64,000 nt of DNA from Myxocyprinus asiaticus. Its lineage: Eukaryota; Chordata; Actinopteri; Cypriniformes; Catostomidae. The notes below the pieces were generated by a model. That model was not told the origin of the DNA. It did not search any database and saw only the letters and a program-made list of their open reading frames with translations. The stretch is taken from NCBI RefSeq assembly GCF_019703515.2, contig NC_059358.1, positions 44,774,594 to 44,838,593 of the forward strand. Reading direction: 5' to 3'. Shown one piece after another: positions 32,240 through 43,675 of the stretch; position 1 is the stretch's first letter; each line of letters begins with the position of its first letter. A program made the position numbers and the translations under genes.

Positions 32240-34320
32240 CTTAAAGCAAAAGCTTATGCGCCATACCTCCCACTTCTTATCGCGGCTGCTAATGGTTCCA
32301 GGGTAAGACAGAACAACAATAGTGAAAGAGGGCAACCCTGCTGGGTGCCCCTATCCAGAGTAAAATAATTGGAAATTAATCAATTTGTTTGTACCGCCGC
32401 TACCGGGTGTCTATAAAGTAACTTAATCCATCCATTAAAAGTATTCCCGAACCCGTACATTTCTAAAATCTTAAAAAGATAATCCCATTCTATCGTATCA
32501 AACGCCTTTTTGGCATCAAGTGAGATGGCAGTGACCGGAGACTGATCATTCGCCACTGACCACATGATATTGATAAGATGCCTAATGTTATCAGAAGAGC
32601 TGCGGCACCGAATAAACCCCACCCGATCTATAAGAGTTTTCATAACTTTATTTAATCGGTTAGCCAGAATTTTTGACAATATTTTTACGTCTAGCTGGAT
32701 CAGGGAATTTGGACATTAACTCTTGCACTCGCTTGGATCTTTGTCCTTTTTAAGAATCAGACTGATCCGGGCTTGCACCATGGCTGGCAGAAGCTTTCCA
32801 TTCTTTAATGATTCTATATAAACTTCTAACAAAAGTGGAGCCAGTTCTGTAGCATAAGATCTAAAAAACTCAGCGGCAAAGCCATCTGGCCTGGCTTAAT
32901 AAACTTGGAGGTGCTCAGCAAGGTAATCTCATAATCAAGAGAATTTTTTCGCTCAGTCATCAGTTTAGGGAGTTCTAATGGTTCCACAAAATTTCTAATA
33001 CCTTCATCGGTAGACGAAGATGTAGAACTGTAAAGATCAAGATAGAATTCTTTAAAAGCATTATTAATATCAATGGCTGAGGTAAATATTTCACCACCAG
33101 CAGATTTTACTGAGAGAATGGTAGAAAAAGACACTCTCTGCTTTATATATCTAGCCAAAAGCTTCCCTGCTTTGTCCCCTGACTTAAAGTATGACTGTCT
33201 TGCCCTGAATAGCCAAAACTCCATCTTCAGTGACAAAATAGTATTATATCTATATTTCAATTGGGTCAATTATCTGAGGCCATCAGATGACATACGGTGC
33301 TTCAGCTCTGCCATAGCACTGTTAATATTCCCTTCCAACTCCACGAGTTCTCGTGCTTTGGATGTTTTGATGAATGAGGCATACTGTATGATCCGACCCC
33401 TAAGAACCGCCTTAAGTGCCTCCCAAGCCACACCCACAGAGGATACTGAGGACCAGTTGGTCTCCATATAAACATTAATTTCAGCCTTTAACATTTGTTG
33501 GAATTCAGGATTTTGCAAAAGGGATACATTAAAGCACCAACCATATTCAATATTAATAAATATTTATAGATTTCTTTTTCTCCGTATGTGGCAGCACCTT
33601 TAAACTCACCAGAGTGTGATCCGAGACTAAGATGTTTCCAATTGGGCAGTCAACAACAGATGAAATGAGGGACTAAGATATAAAAAAAAAAATCTATTCT
33701 AGAATAAAACTTATGGACTGATGAAAAAAATTTATAGTTCCTACCAGATGGGTTAAAAAGTATCCAAATATCTGTAAGACCAAGATTTTTACACATCCTA
33801 TGAAGCGTCAATATTGCTCTAGGGGGCTTGCACACTTTTGCTTCACTATTATCAAAGACTGAGTCCATCAAAAGATTAAAGTCTCCTCCCAATATTATAT
33901 CATGAGGGGTGCCAGCAGCTTGCAACATCCCTTCAAGATCTATTAAAAAGCCCTGATCATCAGCGATAGGTGCCTAAATATTAGCCAGAATCAACCTTTG
34001 CCCTTGAATTTCTGCTAAAACAATAATGACTCTTCCTAATTTATCTTTAATCTGTTTGAGACATTTGAATTGTAGATGCTTACTTATCAGTGTAATGACT
34101 CCACTGCTCTTACTTGAGCCAGCACTAAAGAAAACATGCCCACCCCATATCTTCCCAAATATTTCAGCTTCCTGTGGGTAAGATGCATTTCTTGAAGAAA
34201 CACAATATCATATTTCTTACATTTAATAAAAGAAATAACCTTCCTTCTTTTTATGGGGTGCCCCAACACATTCATATTCCACGTGGAGAGAGACAATCCA
34301 CTCATATTAACATTTGACAT
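32240..34320 (-). pseudogene. L1 B/D ORF2, 5' half
   Basis: It opens at 34320 with MSNVNMSGLSLSTWNMNVLG and FLQEMHLTHRKL (endonuclease). ILGGDFNLLMDSVFDNSEAK (33650-33928) is the central endonuclease block. The linker follows (33270-33518, 32826-33269), then RT blocks GFIRCRSSSDNIRHLINIMW and ISLDAKKAFDTIEWDYLF (32380-32679). It ends at the insertion of copy C where the codons read KLLL, TAA, ADD: the catalytic tyrosine is replaced by a stop, as in copy [13 protein letters not shown] RT block is partly deleted near 32890-32910. Confidence 0.85.
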
Positions 34321-35072
34321 TTTGACATATTAGAGAAATTAGATTATAATTTTTTTTGACACACAAAGACCACATTCCACATTGGTGCAACAATTAACAC
34401 CCGAAATTTCCATAGAAAAAAAAGAAAAGAAAAGAAAAACGTGCGCATTAACCCCATGCACGACATCGCCAACCGGCATCCATCCCTCTAAACTCAAACA
34501 GTCCATGTACGCCTACGAGAGTCCCAGCAACAACTTTGCCATCGGATTGCTCAAGTCCAGTGCTTCTATACAAAAATTTGTAATACAGAATTTAATACAG
34601 ATAATCTATAAAATAAACTCCAGCCCATAAGTCGAATAAACACACAAAAAAAAAACTTGTAGATTCATCCACTTAATTTTCTCGATGGTGTGTGCCTCCA
34701 CAAAACAAGATCCAGTGGCTAGCAGAACCAGCAAAAAAATAAATAAAAAAAAATGTAATAAAAAATATGTACTTCAGGTTCAGTACTTCGGGCTGTCAAA
34801 CTCACTCCAATATCCTGCAAGAAATATTGCCCAAAAAAAAAAAAAAAAAAAAAAAAAATCAACCCCAGCCAACAGGAAGCATAAGCACCCAAAACGAGCA
34901 GATTCATCCACAAGCTGTCCCGAAGAAATTATATTCCACAAAACAAACTCCAGCCGCTAGGCGGAACCAGCACAAAACAAAACGAAAAAGGTGCTCAGTG
35001 TCCTCGGACAGAGTGTATGTTCAGCGAGACAGGTCCGCTAGGCGACAACATGAAAATCACCAAATGGTTTAC

Positions 35073-36087
35073 TCACTCCAATGCCTTTATAAAAGACAGT
35101 GCTTGCTGTGGGCATGTAAATATTTTATGGCCATCCTTAGTATCTATTCTCCGTTTGGCCGGAAACATCAGAGCAAAAGTGATCTTCCATTGATGTAAGA
35201 GATTCTTGCATTCCCTGAATCGATCAAGTTTCTCTCGACAAATTTGCAAAGTCTGGGAACAAGAAAATGCTGTGGTTCTTCCAAGAGAGCTTTCCTTTAC
35301 TCCTCGAGATCTTTATTGGATGATCTCAGAAATTTGGCCAGAATTGATCGGGGCCTGCCTCCCTCCGTGGATCTCCAAGCTGGAACGATTTCCAGCTTAT
35401 GGCCTGTTATGTCAAGCAGACTCGAGAAGAGCTCATCTAGGAATTTCACCATATCTCGGCCTTCTTCATGCTCAGGAATTCCAACAATTCGAACGTTGTT
35501 TCGCAGATTACGATTTTCAAGGTCTTCCAATTGTTCCAAAACGCGTTCCAAATCTCCTTTGGTTGCTAGCGGATTATGAATGAACGTTACACTTATATAG
35601 CGCTTTTCTGAAACTACACTCAAAGAGCTTTACACAGTGAACAGGGGACACCACCACCAGTGTGCAGCATCCACCTGGATGATGTGATGGCAGCCATAGT
35701 GCGCCAGTACGCTCACCACACACCAGCTATTATTAGGGGATTAGCAGCTAATTCCCTCTCTGATGACTCCAGATAATCAATCTGTCTCTCGATGTCCGAC
35801 AATCTTGTAATCAACTCAGAGAATTTCATCTCCATGGACGTGATCAATATATCACTTTTTACAGCAAGATCCTCCAAGTCTGCAACGACCTCCATCAGCA
35901 CTGTCGACACATCAATTCATGCCAGATATCATTCAGTTCACCGTCCGAATTGAGTCCAGGGCTTTCAGCCTGCCGCTGCGGGGAATCAGCTTAAGCACGT
36001 ATCTTTTAATCTTTTTTTTTTTTTTTCTCTTTTGAGCACATCTTTTAATATCTCCAGAGCTCCAAAGAATTTTGAATTCTTTGACAT
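35073..36087 (-). pseudogene. L1 B/D ORF1, with a 161-bp insertion
   Basis: The start methionine at 36087 opens a diverged N-terminus (SKNSKFFGALEILKDVLK), interrupted by A/T runs near 36010-36025 and stops. The coiled-coil-like part VADLEDLAVKSDILITSMEM is at 35713-35910, followed by DIERQIDYLESSERELAANP. A 161-bp foreign sequence (35577-35737) splits the gene. The RRM-like core then resumes with NNVRIVGIPEHEEGRDMVKF (35297-35623), and the C-terminal domain ends with a stop at 35073-35075. It is non-functional. Confidence 0.8.
35577..35737. mobile_element. 161-bp insertion in L1 ORF1
   Basis: Flanked by GGATTA on both sides (35571-35576 and 35738-35743). It contains CACTTATATAGCGCTTTTCT, CAAAGAGCTTTACACAGTG and CAGCATCCACCTGGATGATG, a word set that recurs widely in fish genomes. 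No coding capacity; the mobile-element class is not clear. Confidence 0.65.
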
Positions 36088-36222
36088 ATTGTCTTCTTCG
36101 AACAGTTAAGAATCAGGGTGTATCGAATCTCTCTGTTTAATGACACAAAAAGTATTAAAACTAGCAAAGTGCGCAGAGCTCGCCGTTCACACTTCCGCTC
36201 CTCGCATGGCATCACGTGACTC

Positions 36223-36240
36223 CTAATCAAATTAATTCTT
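36223..36240. repeat. 18-bp target-site duplication, right (L1 B/D)
   Basis: Exact repeat of 24448-24465. Confidence 0.95.
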
Positions 36241-36380
36241 AAAACTTTTAACAGGTGAAAATAAAAATTACTTTTTAAAACTTTTTAAAAGTGAAAATAG
36301 AGCAATTATTTTCAACATACCATTGCATTTTTAACAAACTTTTATTCAGTACAACAGCACTCTTGCTTTTGATATACTGT

Positions 36381-36383
<3 letters not shown>

Positions 36384-36475
<92 letters not shown>
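36384..36475. repeat. AAT then TA microsatellite
   Basis: About nine AAT units run directly into more than thirty TA dinucleotides. A second, shorter TA run is at 36584-36607. Such AT dinucleotide arrays extrude hairpins and are typical fragile or variable sites. Confidence 0.95.
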
Positions 36476-36478
<3 letters not shown>

Positions 36479-36583
36479 CATAATGTAGCTGGTGGGTTGA
36501 AAATAATCACCACAGGATACAAAAATATATTTTGGGGTTTTATTCTGACGGCTGTTTATAAAAAATAAAATAAAAAATAAAAC

Positions 36584-36607
<24 letters not shown>

Positions 36608-36617
<10 letters not shown>

Positions 36618-37846
36618 GAAAATAAAAAAATGAAATACGGTGCAACGAAATATGATATAGGCTAATGTCAAATGAAAATACAAATAGGCCATTAGCCCAC
36701 CCATATGTTTCAGCATAAATCACTTTAATACATGCTTCAATCACTCAAAGCATTTTATGCAATTAACACATGCTTATTTATTTTTTACCAGGCTTTAAGG
36801 ACATGGACAACAGTTTAAAACAATATAATTCTCATTACATATTTTTGCACATATAACGTGTATTACACTTATTCACTAAACTGGAAAACTCTCTGGGCTA
36901 TAAATCATTAAATAAGATATGATGCATACTAAATGTACATACCTAGTCCTCACATGTATGCAAAAATATTGGCAAACATCATATGCATCCATCAAAAATG
37001 TTCCATAACAAACACTCAATTTTAACACAACACTTCTGAACAAATATTAAATGCAATTTATAAGCATTTTGTGTAAAATGTGATATTTACCCCAGAAATC
37101 TCAACCGATGAACAAAACTTGGAGCTCTGTTGCACCATACAAGTTCTCACGTTTCTAACCAGCACGTGTGTAACACCAGAGAGTTCTGGAAAGCAAGTGT
37201 CGCAAAACTCTGGTTGTTAAAGGTGCCACATCTAATTTATGACTAGAGTTAAATTACATGAAATTTCTCCACTTGGCTACATTAATATTACTACAGTGAA
37301 TATTACATTTTACTATACATTTGTAATATATTTCTGTTGCAATTTCTTTAATTTCAGGCATCTAGCTTTTATTTTTAATCATGCTTTTATTTTGACGTGA
37401 GCTTTTTTTTTACATGTGATTTTGACGGAAGCTTCACAAGTCTGAATACACATTTGCTAAATGGCCAAGTGTGATCGTTAAAGTGCAAATGATGATTTAA
37501 TTATATACATTTATTGTCAAGAGGTGCTGCATGCTTCACAGTGGATTAGTGCTCTGCTTTGTCATCTCTCATACATGATTCTTCATGTCTGTTGAGGTTT
37601 CAGTGTATGAGCGGTCAGCTTCACACATTCATTTAAACCAAGCAGCTCATATAGACTAAGATTGCAGCCTTTTGCATTTTAATAATCACACTAGGACATA
37701 TCACAATTGTAATTTAATTAATTGTGCATTTCAGTGTAAAAGGAGTAACAGAGCACACACTCAATAAATGTATGAGGATTTAAAAAAGCAGTCGTGTGTC
37801 AGTCAGACAGCGCTCTGGGACCAAAATAAGTCGGTGCTCGGTAATA
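36608..37846. other. non-coding, AT-rich
   Basis: No gene and no clear repeat. If the 24087-38237 element is real, this is its interior; otherwise it is background DNA. Confidence 0.45.
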
Positions 37847-38145
37847 CCCAGATAGCACACATACGTCCCCGAGATGTCTGTTTTAGATCTTTTATTCTGG
37901 AAAGCATCAAAATCAAATAAACATCTGCAAAACATCTTTAAAAGATCAGATTTATGAACATTCCAAATCATAAACATCTCAAAGACATCTGCTGAATGTC
38001 TAAGAGACTTATTAGAGGAAATGGATACAATACTGTTTGTTTAATAGACATATTGCAGATGAGCAAATAGCGTAAAATAGACACCTTCCAGACCTAAACA
38101 CACACATCTAATATACGTCTAGGAGATGTACGTGTGCTATCAGGG
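37847..38145. mobile_element. palindromic MITE
   Basis: A roughly 299-bp element with inverted ends. The left end reads CCCAGATAGCACACATACGT and the reverse complement of the right end CCCTGATAGCACACGTACAT. The interior is built from AACATCT/AGATGTTT-like words in both orientations, so a single strand could fold back on itself. No coding capacity; a non-autonomous DNA transposon. The superfamily cannot be set by eye. Confidence 0.8.
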
Positions 38146-38237
38146 CCAGTACTGCAGCAACATGGTATCATGACATCTTTTTTATTTTAGTAACGACTTG
38201 GTTCAAAAGTGCTGGTACTTTTGACATCAGTAGCACT

Positions 38238-39189
38238 AACATAGTCATCTAAAAGTTAGTTTGCGATCTTGTTTGTGGTGAAAGTTACTAATGTAATATA
38301 GTCTTCAAAAGTTTTCAAAATCCATTCTCAGACTCTGCCATTCATTTTTGTCCTCTGTAGGGTATATATGCTTTTAGAGAATTTCTCTCGGAGACCATGT
38401 GCATTCCAAGGTTTTAAGTTCGAGTATATCTTGGGCTTATTGAAATCTGTCTGAATGAGTAAAAACATTGCCACAATATAAATGTGTTAGCTGGGTTGTT
38501 TGTGAATAGGCACTGTTTTATCTGCTGTTTTTGACAGTCATGTTTGTTCCACATCAGTTTTCACCATTTAGCAAGACTCGCAGACAGTTTCCCACATTTA
38601 ACTCAAAAGTAGCCATGTTGAGAAAAACTGTTTACATTTGGATCTGTGTGTAAGTGTGACATGTTGAAGCCCATATTGCATGGCAAGTCTGCAAATGCCA
38701 AACTCAAGTATGAACACAATAATTATTTATTTATTTTTTTTTTTTTGCTGTGTCTTCTGCTATGATCTGGCCATTTTAGTACTTGCGAGTATTTAATATA
38801 TTTTTCTAAATATCATTTGGTTTCTTTGACAGAAAGTCAGGCAAATAAATAAAATAATGTTAGTGATAACAATAAAAGTGAAACATCTGCACCATTTGCC
38901 AAATTGTCACTTAATAGAAGCGGTGGGAAGCAGAAATATTATGAGAGCATTGCTGCAGCCTACTGTTAGGGTTTCTGTTTCTGATGTCAAATGAATCTCC
39001 CCAGAATGTTTCAAGCACTCTGTGTGAGTCTCACAGGAAATAATCCCCCATGTTATTTATTATGATGCTCCCAGTGTCATTTATCCACAATGTTCATCTG
39101 TGAAACCACTGCAATCCAGACTTCTCTAAATTCCCATCAACAAAATTTTATGTTGTCGGCGTTAATAGATCATAAATACAATTTTGAAA
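38238..39189. other. unique-looking non-coding DNA
   Basis: No gene or transposon end seen. The stretch 38,880-39,170 has balanced composition with no simple repeats and is a candidate conserved non-coding segment; this is only an impression. Confidence 0.4.
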
Positions 39190-40640
39190 ATTAGGGATGT
39201 GCAAAACTACATATTTTCAAAATCAACTAGTTGATTTTCAACTAGTAGAGGGTTACTAGGATGACTGGTCGAATAGTCATTTTTCAAAAAGATCTGAACA
39301 ATAGGGTGTTTTTGGGTTCACCTGTCCCAGATCGGACATGTTTTTTTAGGGGGCATTTACATTGAACACATTCTTCTTAGTGATGTCCGATTCTTGAACG
39401 AATCATTCTTTTGAGCCGATTCTCAGCAAGTAACCGGTCGAACTGAATCAATTTTTAGTTCCGGGTTGATGATGCAAGACGTACAGCTGAAGTACTTGTA
39501 TTGGCTACGCAGCACATCGAACTGTCCAACTCAAAAAGAACCGATTGAGCCGGTCTCACTAACTGTCAAAGTTTGCAGAGGATTACCGAGGACTTGCTAT
39601 GTGTTGAGACGCTAATGGCAGTAGCTGAATAAAACATTTATAAACCTATAGATTTGTTCTGTGTTATTTCTGAAATATTTGCAGATGAAGGTCTCGAAAC
39701 TTTAGTAGGCATTTTTACTTACTGATGTTAATATTACAAATTATTAATGAGCTAATATATTAGTTTTTTAGTTATATTTGTATTTTTTATTTAGACTTAA
39801 TGAATTGTTTAGCTAAATGTGATGGATATTAACTTATGTATCAGCAACAACATACTAAAATGATGCTAAATGCAGACGACTAGCCTGAGACGAATGAATG
39901 AACGAGTTGGACTCATACAGGCTAGGCGGCTCTTATGAGTTACTAGACCGGTTATTGAACCAAAGAACCTGTTTGAAATGAACGATTCAAACCTTCAAGC
40001 TGAATCAGACATCAGCATTTCAAAATGAACAAAATGACCCGGTTCCACGAACTGTTGAAATTTGCAGAGGATTACCGAGGACTTGCTATATGTTGAGGCG
40101 TTAATGGCAGTAGCCAAAGAAATCATAAAACCTACATATGTTTCTTTCTGTGTTATGTTTAATTATTTTACAAAATATTTGTAAACGAAGGTCTCGAGAA
40201 TTAAGTAGGCATTTTTAATCGATTGTGTTACTAATTCTAATTATTAATAATATATTTGTTTTGTAGTTGTGTTTTTATTTTTTTTAATTAGACTTCATTA
40301 ATTGTGTAGTTAACTGTGATGGATATTTTCAAGAAATCTGGATTTCATTAACTTATGTATCAGCAACAACATACTAAAACAATGCTAAATGCAGACGACT
40401 AGTAGCCTGAGACTGAGTTTGAAATTGACAAGTTGGACTCATGCAGGTTAGGTAGCTCTTACGAGTTACTAGATCAGTTATTGAACCAAAGAACCTGTTC
40501 GAAATGAACAAATCAAACAGGCAGAATCGAAAGTCAGATTTTCGGTTGAATCTGACTCAAAAAGAACCGAATGAGTAGGTCCAAATAACTGTCGAAGTTT
40601 GCAGAGGATTACTTAGGAGCTGCTGATACTAAGAGCATGT
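39190..40640 (+). repeat. decayed tandem ~0.5-kb units
   Basis: A block with TTTGCAGAGGATTACCGAGG and ACTTGCTAT occurs at 39572 and 40061 and, shortened, near 40597. A second block with ATCAGCAACAACATACTAAAA and GCTAAATGCAGACGACTAG occurs at 39840 and 40359, and a third with CAAAGAACCTGTT at about 39962 and 40490. Two and a partial third copy of a unit of about 490-520 bp follow each other. The start near 39190 (GGGATGTGCAAAAC, ATCAACTAGTTGATTTTCAA) resembles DNA-transposon termini known in fish. Confidence 0.75.
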
Positions 40641-42251
40641 GTGTACTGAGGACTTGAACAAGTAAGTTCACTTACGAAATGCAAGTTTCTTTAATGACAA
40701 ACAAAACGTTCTGGAAATATGCTTATGACTAGTTTTATTGAATAATTTTTTATTAAAACATGCAAAAACTTTAAGTCAAGAGATGTAAATACATTTTTCT
40801 ATTGTTTATTGTGCATGCAGATAGGTTGATTAGTGAGTTTATTGTCCATGCAGGTGAGTTGATTAAGACTACTTTATTTTCTTTATATGCTTTAGACAAG
40901 TAGAACATGTCCGCGTTTGTGAATCTGTGTCTGTGGATGCTTTAGATTTTTACTGTTACTATAGATTGTACTTTACTCTTACTATAGATTGCGTAATCTG
41001 TGTATAGTGAGTGGCGGAACTGCAACTCCGTATATATCGTAAATGGGTCATTCCTTCAATTCGCGACATTCCGGCTTTGAAACTTTTGAAAAATAAAACA
41101 TAGTTTCTTCATGTTTCACAGGGATATATTAAAGATTGTATTAGATTAGATTGTCCATCCAGTTAAATGGACAGCATCAGGGTGGACAATAACAGTGGAT
41201 AAATTAGCCACTACATGGTCTGTGATTGATATCTAGGAAACATATTTGTAAACTAATATTTACGATTTTATTTCTGTTAACATAAATACAGTAAATTGAC
41301 ATTTAAAATTATTAATTTCCCATATATCTTCCCATAACAGGGTGGACATGTTATGCTTGACCACATATGACTAACACCACAAAATAAATGAAAACATGAA
41401 TAAAACAATACAGTTTTTTACTTTAAAAAAAGTAATTTTGCAGAATGGGTGATGTACACCTCCAGTGTGTGTGATGTCATTTCCTAACATATATCTTCAA
41501 TGAATAGTCATGGTATCATGACATAACAGGGTGCGCAATAAATCAAGGGACACACAAAAAAACCTCCACTATCAGTGTTAAAATTACACATTTACCACAA
41601 ATGAATACATGTTAGTGAGAGAATGTAACACTAAACTCTTAACTGTATGTGGGAGAAAAAATAGAAATCCAATGATTTAGCTTTTTTTCTTTTTTTTGTC
41701 AAAGATGTTTGACTGCAGTTTCTGGGAAATGAGGAAGTGACTTCAAGCATTTCAGGTATTTAAAATTTAACTTTTAAGCCCACAGAAGTGTGTAACATTA
41801 TAAAAAGTCTTTATTTTTAACAAAATTGTAACCGGGTGAAATTATACAATATAAATAGCACACACACTTGCAATGGGGTCTTAAAATGACACAGAATTGC
41901 AGGAAAGACCCATTTTTACAGGTGTTCCTGTGCGAGACGCTGCTTTACATTGAAAAACAGCTCGGACAGACGCAAAAGCGTGTTCCGTGTGAATGTCCCC
42001 TACTAAACTTAAAATGAAAAATGCTTTACTACAACGACCAGGAAGAAAAGAGAAAGGGAGAGAAAAGACAACATGAAAATAGTGTATTTTTCCTTGGATT
42101 AGTGTCGTTGATTGGCAGTTAATAGTGTTCATCACAAGGGAAATGTAAGAAAATCACGTTAAGTGTTTTAACTAAACCTGCACTACTGCACTTTTATTTT
42201 GAATTAATGCAGCAATGCAGCTTTTCTTACCTCCCTCAATGCAGCTTTTCT

Positions 42252-42285
<34 letters not shown>

Positions 42286-43128
42286 CCAGAACGAGCTCTG
42301 ACATACAATAAAATGTAATGGTATGTCATGAATAGGTGAGTTTACTGGTGTTTTAAAATCACAATGGTGGGAAACAATTTACATGCACTCGAATGCTATA
42401 TAAAATTCTCGAATGCTTCTGACAGAAAACACCTGAGAAGATGTACGCTGATTGTCACTGATCTTTCCCCCAGCCATTTCTATCAAGTGTTGCGTCTGTG
42501 TTAAAACAACAGTCAATACCTCACGCGAAAGGTGTGTGTGTGTTTCAGGTCAATTTTTCTCAATTTGTGAAACATTCTCAGCAGTTTGGGTGTGTGACAC
42601 TAAAATATGGGACAAACGGCATCGCGTATGGATTTCATACGGAATGCAATTTTTTCCCTTATTTATGAGATGATTCCTTATTTTACAGGACATTTGGCAT
42701 ATTTTGTTAATTTTACATGATACTGCTTCAGCGTGAGGGTGACTCTCTCCACTCACTGTCATAAATTCCCTCAGTCGAAGATGGCGGGGAATGGCAGAAT
42801 TTAAGTGATAATGCACCAATTACAACTAAAAATATCCAGTTTCACAAAACAGCATCCAATACAGTTAAAGAGAAACTAACGACAGTAGATTATGGATTTC
42901 TGAAGCAGCAAAACAAGTGGGTATAACTGAAGGTATATGCAAATATTGATCCTTAGAAGTCGTTACAGGCAAACAGCCCTGGGAAAAAAGTACGCATACG
43001 GCACATACGTGCGTATGGCCCCAACTACATCACTGAACCTCACTTATCAACTTGCCAGTTTTTGGATGACTATTCTACCATCATGACCAAACCCAATTGA
43101 AAATACACTAGCTTCAAACAGTTTTTGT
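40641..43128. other. non-coding with short repeats
   Basis: No gene. A 22-bp duplication around GCAGCTTTTCTTACCTC (about 42218-42258) leads into a CT dinucleotide run at about 42256-42281. A GTGTGTGTG/TCAC-flanked block near 42535 and a candidate transposon terminus ending at 43035 (see findings) are the only other structures seen. Confidence 0.5.
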
Positions 43129-43308
43129 TACAGACCCAGGGTTGGGTGGATTACTTTAAGTATTCTGGGCTGAATACTAAATACTCATTCTAAAATGTAT
43201 TCATTAAAGTATTCTGAATACATCCAATAAAAAGTAATGTTTTCAGAATACTTTTAGTATACATATTTATAAAGGCAAGGCACAGTTTGAAGAATTACAT
43301 GTAATATG

Positions 43309-43658
43309 TGTCACATATTCCCTGTTTTTTGCATTGACTTTTATGTTGAAATTCTTGTTTAGTTCCCATGTTCCTGTTTCCTGTTAGTTTGTAGCCCCTT
43401 TGTAGTTTCATTTTATGATTGGTTTTCCCCTGATTGTTTCCACAGGCGTTCCTCGTTCTCTTGTTTGCCCCTGTGTATTTAAGCCCTTGTTTTCCCTGTT
43501 TCCTTTGTCAGTCTTCACATGTATTGTCATGTTCTTTACTGGTTTCCCTGTGTTTTGTTTTCATTTTTATTCTGAGTAACTTTGTTCATCTTTTGTTTCC
43601 ATTAAAAGCTCCATTAAAAGCTGCACTTAGATCCTCCATCCTCGCCTCCCGTGTTACA
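43309..43658 (+). promoter_or_regulatory. 5' LTR of the miniature element
   Basis: It starts TGTCACATATTCCC and ends CTCCCGTGTTACA, the TG...CA pattern. Within it, GTGTATTTAAGCCC (about 43472-43485) is TATA-like and would be the promoter. The final 72 bp recur at 44445-44516, with a short ATTAAAAGCTCC duplication in the first copy. Confidence 0.75.
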
Positions 43659-43675
43659 GAAAGACTGACCAAAAA

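Larger units (their letters stand above)
24466..36222 (-). mobile_element. L1/Tx1-like LINE, copy B/D, split by copy C
   Basis: A full-length minus-strand L1-like element. The 3' end is at 24466 (reverse complement of the CAATAAAAATTGTTAATTACA type end) and the 5' end at 36222, with the family 5' UTR block GAGCTCTGCGCACTTTGCTA. Its halves are separated by the plus-strand copy C (26259-32231). Evidence that it is one element: the 18-bp duplication at its outer ends, complementary halves of ORF2 with no overlap beyond the inner ATCATCTG duplication, and total length without C of about 5.8 kb, like copy A. It is dead: stops, an A/T-rich expansion, a missing RT block near 32900 and a foreign insertion in ORF1. 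Confidence 0.93.
24087..38237. mobile_element. candidate old DNA transposon holding the L1 nest
   Basis: The left end CTAGTGTTGTCACGATACCC and the following T-rich GGTACTGATACCAGTG region are a common fish DNA-transposon terminus. At 38150-38237 the sequence GGTATCATGACATC ... GGTACTTTTGACATCAG-TAGCACTA reads as the degenerate inverted counterpart. If this is right, a single non-autonomous element of about 2.1 kb has been expanded to 14 kb by the L1 nest (24466-36222) and perhaps the MITE at 37847-38145. I could not define a target duplication, so the link between the two ends is an inference. Confidence 0.42.

Noticed and set aside
36384..36607. ORFs encoding long Ile-Tyr repeats
   Set aside because: They are translations of the TA and AAT microsatellites.
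39530..40640. CRISPR-like array or satellite
   Set aside because: Only two to three diverged half-kilobase units without short regular spacers, in a eukaryotic TE context.
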